From positions 1 to 64,000 of the forward strand of contig CAZSTR010000003.1 of the NCBI GenBank assembly GCA_964609975.1: a stretch of 64,000 nt of DNA, in the 5' to 3' direction. The DNA comes from UBA5905 sp964609975 (GTDB taxonomy: Bacteria > Bacillota > Clostridia > Oscillospirales > Acutalibacteraceae). The translations under genes and the position numbers were made by a program. This document shows, one piece after another, positions 57,775 to 64,000 of this stretch; the stretch's first letter is position 1, and each line of letters starts with the position of its first letter. Below the pieces are notes generated by a model. It saw only the letters and a list, made by a program, of their open reading frames with translations, was not told where the DNA came from and searched no databases.

Positions 57775-58668
57775 ATGGAGCTGTATTCCCAGCGGATAAA
57801 GGAACGGCTGCGTCGATTTGAGGAAGCGTTGCCGGGATATATGCCGAAGACCGGCGGCTTGCAAACGACTGTCGCGGAGGCGATGGCGTATGCCTGCCGC
57901 GACGGCGGAAAACGGTTGCGCCCGATGCTCCTTCTGGAGTTTTGTCGGGCGCTGGATGGCGATTGGGAGAAGGCGATGCCCTTCGCCGCCGCCATCGAGA
58001 TGATTCATTGCTATTCGCTTGTGCATGACGATTTGCCTTGTATGGACAACAGCCCTGTGCGCCGGGGACGGCCATCCACCCATGCGGCTTACGGGGAGGA
58101 TATGGCTCTGCTGGCAGGGGACGGGCTGTTGACGCTGGCCTTCGAAACGGCTCTTTCGCCGAAAAACAGCAGGGCATTCCCGGCTGAGCGGACGCTGAGC
58201 GCCGCGGCGGTGCTGGCGCAGTGCGCCGGCATCAGCGGAATGGTCGGCGGCCAGGTCATTGATTTGGAAAGCGAAGGAAAAAGCATCGGCCTTTCGGTGC
58301 TGGAGACGCTCCAACGAGGGAAAACGGCGGCGCTGCTGGTGGCCGCTTGCGTGATGGGCGCCCGGCTGGCGGGCGCCACTGCCGTCCAGGAGGAGGCGGC
58401 CCGCGATTTCGGCGAAAATCTCGGTTTGGCCTTCCAGATTGTGGATGATATTTTAGATGTGACGGCGACAGCCGAGGAACTGGGAAAGCCTGTGGGCAGC
58501 GACGCCGAAAACAAAAAGGTGACCTATGTTTCTTTGCTTGGTCTTGAAAAGGCTCGCGCCCTCGCCGGAGAGCGCACCGAGGCAGCGCTGGCGGCTTTGC
58601 GGTCGCTGGAAGCAGATACAGCAGACCTGGAGCGGCTGACGCGAGCCCTGCTGGAACGACATCACTGA
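57775..58668 (+). CDS. ispA: polyprenyl synthase (farnesyl/geranylgeranyl diphosphate synthase)
   Basis: 297 residues. The first Asp-rich motif is HDDLPCMDN, with Lys/Arg of GGKRLRPML and the second motif FQIVDDILDVT. C-M-D insertion residues are typical of the short-chain type making FPP for undecaprenyl and quinone synthesis. AGGAGG lies 8 bases before the ATG. dxs follows, so this operon links the start and middle of isoprenoid synthesis. Confidence 0.92.
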   Translation: MELYSQRIKERLRRFEEALPGYMPKTGGLQTTVAEAMAYACRDGGKRLRPMLLLEFCRALDGDWEKAMPFAAAIEMIHCYSLVHDDLPCMDNSPVRRGRPSTHAAYGEDMALLAGDGLLTLAFETALSPKNSRAFPAERTLSAAAVLAQCAGISGMVGGQVIDLESEGKSIGLSVLETLQRGKTAALLVAACVMGARLAGATAVQEEAARDFGENLGLAFQIVDDILDVTATAEELGKPVGSDAENKKVTYVSLLGLEKARALAGERTEAALAALRSLEADTADLERLTRALLERHH

Positions 58669-58688
58669 GGAACGGAGATAATCGGGAA

Positions 58689-60560
58689 ATGATCCGACTG
58701 GACGATATACATTCTCCCGCCGATGTGAAAAGGCTGGATGAAAAAGAGCTGCCGGAGCTTTGCGTGCTTCTGCGGCAGAAAATGATTGAAACAGTGGCCG
58801 AAAACGGGGGACACCTTTCCTCGAATTTGGGAGCGGTAGAGCTGACGGTGGCTCTGCATCGGGTGTTTACAACGCCCGATGACACCATCGTGTGGGATGT
58901 GGGACATCAGTGCTATGCTCATAAATTGCTCACCGGGCGCTATGAAGCCTTCGACACCCTGCGCAAAAAGGACGGTGTCGCCGGTTTTCCGCGCCCCTCA
59001 GAAAGCCCCCATGATGCGTTCGTGGTCGGCCATAGCAGTACCTCCATCTCAGCGGCCAACGGAATTGCCAAGGCGAAGGAGCTTCTCGGTGATCCGGGAT
59101 ACACGGTGGCGGTCATCGGCGACGGCGCGCTGACCGGCGGATTGGCCTATGAGGGGCTGAGCAACGCCGGCCGAAGCGACGGTCGTTTGTTAGTGATTCT
59201 CAACGACAATAAAATGTCCATCAGTCAGAATGTGGGCTTCGTGTCCCGCTATTTAGCGCATTTGCGCACGCGGGTGCGTTATGTGCGCCTGAAACAGCGT
59301 CTGACCCATTGCCTGATCCAGCTTCCGCTCATCGGAGAGCCGGTCAACCGCTGGTTGCATAGCTGGAAAAAGACGCTCAAGCGCTCGGCTTTTGCCTCCA
59401 CCTCCTATTTTGAGAACATGGGCTTCCATTATATGGGGCCGGTGGACGGTCATAATCTGGAGGATTTGACCCAGGCCATGGAATCGGCCAGGAGCCTGAA
59501 CCGACCGGTGCTGTTGCATGTGGCTACGGTGAAGGGAAAGGGCTACCCCTTTGCAGAGAAAACCCCGGATGTTTATCATGGCGTGGGCGGCTTCGACCCG
59601 AAAACTGGGTGCACCGCTCCGGGAAAGAAAAGCTTTTCCTCGGTTTTCGGCGAAGCGCTTTTGCGTTTGGGCGCGGAGGATGACCGCATCGTGGCGATTA
59701 CGGCGGCGATGAAACAGGGCACTTGCCTTGGCGACTTTGCCGAGCGGTTTCCCACTCGCTTTTTCGATGTGGGGATTGCCGAGGAGCACGCGGTGACCTT
59801 CGCCTCCGGCATGGCGGTTGGCGGTCTTCTCCCGGTTTTCGCGGTGTATTCCACCTTTTTACAGCGAAGCTATGACCAGCTCGTCAACGATACGGCGCTG
59901 ATGAACAATCATATTGTGCTGGCCATCGACCGAGCGGGGGTGGTGCCGGACGACGGCGAAACCCATCAGGGAATTTACGATGTGCCGATGCTGGCCACGG
60001 TGCCTCATGTGACCATGTATGCCCCCGCCACCTATCGGGAGCTGGAGCTGCATTTGCTTCAGGCGCTGTATGACACCGATGGGATTGCGGCGGTGCGCTA
60101 TCCGAAGGGAGAGGAAAGTCCTCTGCTGGAGGGCTATGCGCCCCAATATCAACCCTTCGATTATACCGACGGCCACGGCCGGGAGCTGCTGGTGGTGACC
60201 TATGGGCGTATGTATGGCCCGGTGCTGGAGGCTGTTGGGCGGCGCGGCCGCAACGGAAAACGCACCTCGGTTTTGAAAATCAACCGCATTTTGCCTCTAC
60301 CGGAGGAGATTGTGCCGCTGGCGGCGGGTTATGAGCGAGTGATTTTCGTGGAGGAGGGCGCGGTTTCCGGCGGGATCGGCGAAATGCTCGGTTGCTGCTT
60401 GGCAGAAACCGGCTTCGCCGGGAGCTATACTGTGCACGGCCTGCGGGAAACGCCGGGGGTTTGCACCACCGCTCAGGGTTTGCACGCGGCTGGGCTGGAT
60501 ATAGACGGCATCTATGTGCTTCTTGAAGGGGAAATCCCGGTGGAGGCGGCCGATGAGTGA
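58689..60560 (+). CDS. dxs: 1-deoxy-D-xylulose-5-phosphate synthase
   Basis: 623 residues, first step of the non-mevalonate isoprenoid route, thiamine-diphosphate dependent. Motifs are VWDVGHQCYAHKLLTGR, IGDGALTGGLAYEGL (TPP binding), FFDVGIAEEHAVTFASGMA, and the later transketolase-C domain. DXP also feeds thiamine and B6 synthesis. Confidence 0.96.
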   Translation: MIRLDDIHSPADVKRLDEKELPELCVLLRQKMIETVAENGGHLSSNLGAVELTVALHRVFTTPDDTIVWDVGHQCYAHKLLTGRYEAFDTLRKKDGVAGFPRPSESPHDAFVVGHSSTSISAANGIAKAKELLGDPGYTVAVIGDGALTGGLAYEGLSNAGRSDGRLLVILNDNKMSISQNVGFVSRYLAHLRTRVRYVRLKQRLTHCLIQLPLIGEPVNRWLHSWKKTLKRSAFASTSYFENMGFHYMGPVDGHNLEDLTQAMESARSLNRPVLLHVATVKGKGYPFAEKTPDVYHGVGGFDPKTGCTAPGKKSFSSVFGEALLRLGAEDDRIVAITAAMKQGTCLGDFAERFPTRFFDVGIAEEHAVTFASGMAVGGLLPVFAVYSTFLQRSYDQLVNDTALMNNHIVLAIDRAGVVPDDGETHQGIYDVPMLATVPHVTMYAPATYRELELHLLQALYDTDGIAAVRYPKGEESPLLEGYAPQYQPFDYTDGHGRELLVVTYGRMYGPVLEAVGRRGRNGKRTSVLKINRILPLPEEIVPLAAGYERVIFVEEGAVSGGIGEMLGCCLAETGFAGSYTVHGLRETPGVCTTAQGLHAAGLDIDGIYVLLEGEIPVEAADE

Positions 60561-61359
60561 TTCCTCTGTGCGGTTGGATGCTTATTTGGTGCAGCAGGGC
60601 TACGCCTCCGGGCGTGACAAGGCAAAGGCTTTGCTGGCCGCCGGCTATGTGACGGTCAACGGTCGCCCGACGCAAAAGCCCTCCTTGTCGGTGAGCGAGA
60701 CAGACCGGGTGGTGTGTGTTGCGCCGGCGGAGCGCTATGTGGGGCGGGGCGGCTATAAGCTGGAAAAGGCTTTGGCCGGTCGTCGCCTGGAAGGCGAACG
60801 CTGGATGGATGTGGGGGCTTCTACAGGCGGCTTCACTGACTGTCTGCTTCAGCATGGAGCGGCTCATGTTTTTTCGGTGGATGTGGGGCAGGATCAGCTG
60901 CATCCCTCCCTGCGCGCCCACCCTCAGGTGACGGTCTTGGAGCAGACGGATGTGCGTGGCGACCGCCTGCGCGCGGCGGTTTCCCCTGAAAGCCTCGATG
61001 GGATTGCCATGGATGTGTCCTTCGTGTCGCTGACGCGGGTTTTGCCGGATGCACTTTTTTATCTCAAGCCGGCGGGACAGCTGATTTGTCTTATCAAGCC
61101 CCAGTTCGAGGCCGGGCGCGGCGACATCGGAAAGCGGGGAATTGTGAAAGACCCGGCCGCTCATGAGCGGGTGATTGGGGAGCTTTTGCATTTTTGCACG
61201 GAGCTTGGCCATCCGCCCTGTGGGCTGACCTTTTCTCCCGTCACCGGCGGAGAGGGAAACATCGAATATTTGCTTTTTCTCGGTCCGGGAGAGGAAACGG
61301 TGTCATTCGAACAGGTGAAGAAAACGGTGCGAGAAGCCTTTCGCACTCTGCGAGTATAA
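60553..61359 (+). CDS. tlyA: TlyA family rRNA 2'-O-methyltransferase
   Basis: 268 residues: N-terminal S4 RNA-binding domain (RLDAYLVQQGYASGRDKAKALLAAG), then an FtsJ-like methyltransferase with SAM loop MDVGASTGGFTDCLLQHGA and catalytic-region AMDVSFVSLTRVL and LIKPQFEAGR. Family members methylate 16S and 23S rRNA and confer capreomycin sensitivity. Overlaps dxs by 8 bases. Confidence 0.92.
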   Translation: MSDSSVRLDAYLVQQGYASGRDKAKALLAAGYVTVNGRPTQKPSLSVSETDRVVCVAPAERYVGRGGYKLEKALAGRRLEGERWMDVGASTGGFTDCLLQHGAAHVFSVDVGQDQLHPSLRAHPQVTVLEQTDVRGDRLRAAVSPESLDGIAMDVSFVSLTRVLPDALFYLKPAGQLICLIKPQFEAGRGDIGKRGIVKDPAAHERVIGELLHFCTELGHPPCGLTFSPVTGGEGNIEYLLFLGPGEETVSFEQVKKTVREAFRTLRV

Positions 61360-61375
61360 AAAGGGAGGTGGAGTG

Positions 61376-62218
61376 ATGATGAAAATCGCTGTGATTTCCA
61401 ACGGAAAAACCGCCGAAGCGGCGGCGGTGGCGGCAGAGGTCTGCCGATGGCTGGAGGCGCAGGGTGTGCAGGTGTGCCTAACCGAAAAGCCCGGCGATCT
61501 GCCCGCACCCCAGCAGATTGCTCATGCAGTACAGGATTGTGCCTTGGCGATCGCTGTGGGCGGCGACGGCACCATCGTGCACACGGCGAAGGCGTCGGCA
61601 ACGGTGGGACGGCCGGTGCTCGGTATTAACGGCGGCCATCTTGGCTTTTTGGCCGGTTTGGAACGGGACGGGCTGGAGAAAATGGCTGGCTTGCTGACGG
61701 GGGATTTTGTGACCGAGGAGCGCCTGCTTTTGGAAATCGCCGTTTGTCGCGGAGAGACTCGCCGGGTATATTATGCGATGAATGAGGCGGTGATTTCCCG
61801 TGGGGCACTGTCCCGGCTGGTAGAGCTGCAGGTGGAAAGTGCCGGGCGGGAAATTCTTTCCTGTCGGGCGGACGGCGTGATTGTGGCAACCCCCACCGGC
61901 TCCACCGCCTATTCCTTCTCCGCCGGCGGCCCGGTGGTGGACCCTGCGGTTGATTGCATTTTGGTGACGCCGGTGTGTCCCCATACGGTGACGCCTCGCT
62001 CTCAGCTGTTGCCCGCTTCGGCAGAGCTGATGGTGCGGGTGACAGCGGTGACGCCGGAGGCGTTTGTGACCGTGGATGGGGAGGAGAACGCGGCCTTTTC
62101 GCCGGAGGATTTTATCGAAATTCGCCGGGCGGCATATCCGGCAAGGCTGATTCGCCTGACCGACCGCACCTTTTATGAAAATATCCAAGACAAAATCATG
62201 GGCAGGAGGAGCTTATGA
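61376..62218 (+). CDS. nadK: NAD kinase
   Basis: 280 residues, phosphorylating NAD to NADP. The signature GGDGTIVHTAK, the Asn-Glu of YAMNEAVISRG and TGSTAYSFSAGGPVVDP are intact. GGGAGG lies 7 bases before the ATG at 61376; GTG at 61373 and ATG at 61379 are alternatives. ATGA overlap with argR. Confidence 0.95.
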   Translation: MMKIAVISNGKTAEAAAVAAEVCRWLEAQGVQVCLTEKPGDLPAPQQIAHAVQDCALAIAVGGDGTIVHTAKASATVGRPVLGINGGHLGFLAGLERDGLEKMAGLLTGDFVTEERLLLEIAVCRGETRRVYYAMNEAVISRGALSRLVELQVESAGREILSCRADGVIVATPTGSTAYSFSAGGPVVDPAVDCILVTPVCPHTVTPRSQLLPASAELMVRVTAVTPEAFVTVDGEENAAFSPEDFIEIRRAAYPARLIRLTDRTFYENIQDKIMGRRSL

Positions 62219-62676
62219 AAACGAGACGACACGCAAAAATCCTGGAAATCATCAGCGCCAATCGGGTGGAAACCCAGGAAGAGCTGCAGGAACAGCTGCG
62301 CCAGGCAGGCTATTCGGTCACTCAGGCCACTGTTTCCCGCGACATTAAGGAACTGCGGCTCATTAAGCTCCCCGATGACCGGGGCGGCTATCGCTATGGC
62401 GTGGCCACCAGCGGAAAGGAGCCGATTTCTGCTCGCTTCCATTCGATTTTTTCCGATTCTGTGGTGCGAGTACAATATGCCCAGAACATTGTGGTTGTGC
62501 ACTGCCTGACCGGCATGGCGCAGGCCGCCTGCGCGGCGATGGATTCGCTTCATTGGCGTCAGGTGATCGGAACGCTGGCAGGTGACGACACCTTCATCTG
62601 CATCGCCACCAGCGAGCGAGATGCGGAGGAGCTGGTGATTGAATTGAAAAAGCTCATGAGCGGAGTGGAAAGGTAA
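62215..62676 (+). CDS. argR: arginine repressor ArgR/AhrC
   Basis: 153 residues: N-terminal winged helix (HAKILEIISANRVETQEEL, YSVTQATVSRDIKELRLIK) and C-terminal hexamerisation/arginine-binding domain with GTLAGDDTFICIATS. It lies before recN, the common Firmicute order. Confidence 0.95.
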   Translation: MKTRRHAKILEIISANRVETQEELQEQLRQAGYSVTQATVSRDIKELRLIKLPDDRGGYRYGVATSGKEPISARFHSIFSDSVVRVQYAQNIVVVHCLTGMAQAACAAMDSLHWRQVIGTLAGDDTFICIATSERDAEELVIELKKLMSGVER

Positions 62677-62684
62677 GAGACGGT

Positions 62685-64000
62685 ATGCTGCGAAGCTTGC
62701 AGATCGAAAACGCGGCGGTGATTGAGCGGGCCGATATTGAATTCGGCCGGGGATTGACGGTGCTCACCGGTGAAACGGGCGCCGGAAAATCCATCGTCAT
62801 CGACGCCATCAATGCCCTTTTAGGCGAGCGAATCACCCGGGAAACGGTACGCCATGGCGCGGAAAACGCGTTTCTTTCGGGCGTTTTCGATGCGCTGTCA
62901 CCGGAGGCGGAGGCTTTTCTCGTGGAGCAGGGCTATCGGCTGGAGGAGGATGGAACGTTGCTCATCCAGCGCCGTGTGTCTGCCGATGGACGCGGAAGCT
63001 GTCGCATCAACGGCCGCCCGGCGACGGTGTCCGTGTTGCGTCAGCTTGGGCGGATGCTGGTGAACATCCACGGCCAGCATGAAAATCAGGTTCTTCTTCA
63101 GCCGGAACGACACATCGACTATCTGGACAGGCTGGGACGGCTTTTGCCGGTGCGGCAGGCCTATGAAAAGGAATATCACAACTATTGCCGGATTCGCCGG
63201 GCGATGAAGGCCCTTTCCATGGACGAGGAGCAGAAGGCGGCGTTGTCGGAGACCTTGACTCGCCAAATCAGCGAGATTGATGCGGCGACACTGAAGCCCG
63301 GTGAGGAGGAGGAGCTGTTGGCGCGTCGGGAGCTGGTGCGTCATGCGGAAAAAATCGCGGATGAGCTTTGGATGGTGCGTCAGGCGCTGTCCGGCGAGGA
63401 GGATCGGCCCGGCGCATTGGCGCTGTTGACCGGCGCGGTGAGTTCTCTTGCCGCGGCGGGACAGGCTTCGAAGGAGCTGGCCGCATTAGCGGCGCGTCTG
63501 AAAAATGCTTTGTACGATGTGCAGGCCTGCGCCGAGGAGGCGCGGGAGGCGGAAGATTTTCTCGCCTTTGACGAAAAGGAGCTGGCGGCGCTGGAGGATC
63601 GGCTGGCGCTGATTCGGCGTCTTGTGCGCCAATATGGAACGGATGAGCAGTCGGTTCTCGCCCGGCGAGACGAGCTTCAGAAGCAGCTGGACGCCATCGA
63701 AGGAAACGCCGCCCGGCTGGCCGATTTGCAGCGCCAATCCGACGAGGCGCGGGAGGCGACCATTGCGGCGGCGACGAGGCTGAGCGAGGCGCGAAAGGCC
63801 GCGGCGGTGCTCTTTGAGAAAAATGTATGTCAGCAGCTGGCTTTTTTGGATATGCCTCATGTGAAGCTGGTGGTGGAAATGGAGCCGACGGCCTTGACTG
63901 CCATCGGCGGAGACCGGGTGGAGTTCCTTCTGTCTGCCAATCCGGGAGAGCCGCCGAAGTCCATCGCGAAAACCGCCTCCGGCGGCGAGCTGTCTCGGAT
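62685..64000 (+). CDS. recN: DNA repair protein RecN (5' part, runs off right edge)
   Basis: At least 438 codons without a stop; family length is about 560. An SMC-like ATPase acting at double-strand breaks: Walker A TGETGAGKSIVIDAINALLG, then INGRPATVSVLRQLG and NIHGQHENQVLL, a coiled coil, and the signature start SGGELSR at the window edge. The ATG at 62685 lies after GGTAAGAGACGGT. No LexA box precedes it in the argR gap. Confidence 0.95.
   Translation, partial: MLRSLQIENAAVIERADIEFGRGLTVLTGETGAGKSIVIDAINALLGERITRETVRHGAENAFLSGVFDALSPEAEAFLVEQGYRLEEDGTLLIQRRVSADGRGSCRINGRPATVSVLRQLGRMLVNIHGQHENQVLLQPERHIDYLDRLGRLLPVRQAYEKEYHNYCRIRRAMKALSMDEEQKAALSETLTRQISEIDAATLKPGEEEELLARRELVRHAEKIADELWMVRQALSGEEDRPGALALLTGAVSSLAAAGQASKELAALAARLKNALYDVQACAEEAREAEDFLAFDEKELAALEDRLALIRRLVRQYGTDEQSVLARRDELQKQLDAIEGNAARLADLQRQSDEAREATIAAATRLSEARKAAAVLFEKNVCQQLAFLDMPHVKLVVEMEPTALTAIGGDRVEFLLSANPGEPPKSIAKTASGGELSR

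Noticed and set aside
1..64000. CRISPR arrays, rRNA and tRNA genes, known riboswitches
   Set aside because: No regularly spaced repeats, no tRNA-like arms and no recognisable riboswitch core were found by eye in the intergenic regions.

Overview
The window looks like a chromosomal segment of an endospore-forming Firmicute of class Clostridia, with moderately high GC; the Oscillospirales/Ruminococcaceae are my best guess from gene order and base use. The evidence is a complete spoIIIAA-AH operon, spoIIGA-sigE with a recognisable pro-sequence, a two-gene SUF Fe-S pair, a GAAC-N4-GTTC type LexA box, a CIRCE element, and the conserved Firmicute blocks DUF512-der-plsY-gpsA, DUF177-rpmF and asp23-nusB-xseAB-ispA-dxs-tlyA-nadK-argR-recN. 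No rRNA, tRNA or CRISPR array was seen.

Layout. 1-0.5 kb: remnant of a large serine recombinase running off the left edge. 0.5-3.7 kb (+): a frameshifted lipoprotein gene, a small conserved protein, a membrane protein, and sufC with a SufB/SufD-type scaffold gene. 3.8-19.1 kb (-): dinB under a consensus promoter with a LexA box, cell-wall amidase, shikimate kinase, uvrC, comM, an intact gene for a P-type ATPase that has lost all its catalytic motifs, mazF without an antitoxin gene, a GerS/YdcC-like lipoprotein, nnrE-nnrD fusion, a small membrane protein, htpG behind a perfect CIRCE element, and murC. 19.3-35.9 kb (+): D-Ala-D-Ala carboxypeptidase, pgi, a small P-loop protein, a CofE-like protein, DUF177-rpmF, DUF512-der-plsY-gpsA-pyridoxamine kinase-ECF S component, PHP and metallo-beta-lactamase hydrolases, spoIIGA-sigE, and an EF-G paralogue. 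36.2-43.1 kb: an accessory stretch with a GT8-GT8-acyltransferase-acyltransferase operon behind GGTAGAG repeats, an AraC regulator divergent from a frameshifted beta-helix gene, and a low-GC NERD protein.

43.3-49.4 kb is the most striking part: one transcription unit with a consensus promoter, a 14/14 LexA box at the start site and its own terminator. It encodes terminase small and large subunits, portal, a putative scaffold, major capsid protein and a head-adaptor-like protein. There are no tail, lysis, integrase, replication or repressor genes. Its base composition matches the host and its reading frames are intact. It is a DNA-packaging head without the rest of a phage, SOS-controlled, sitting directly upstream of the spoIIIA sporulation operon.

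49.5-64 kb (+): spoIIIAA-AH (the forespore-mother cell channel), then asp23 and the nusB-to-recN housekeeping block, cut by the right edge inside recN.

Themes: DNA damage (dinB, uvrC, recN and the SOS-linked capsid cassette), sporulation (spoIIG, spoIIIA, the GerS-like lipoprotein), envelope and isoprenoid metabolism (murC, dacF, plsY, gpsA, ispA, dxs, the glycosyl/acyltransferase operon) and B6 salvage. Three reading-frame anomalies (lipoprotein, beta-helix gene, spoIIIAA end) could be real or assembly errors and need read-level confirmation.
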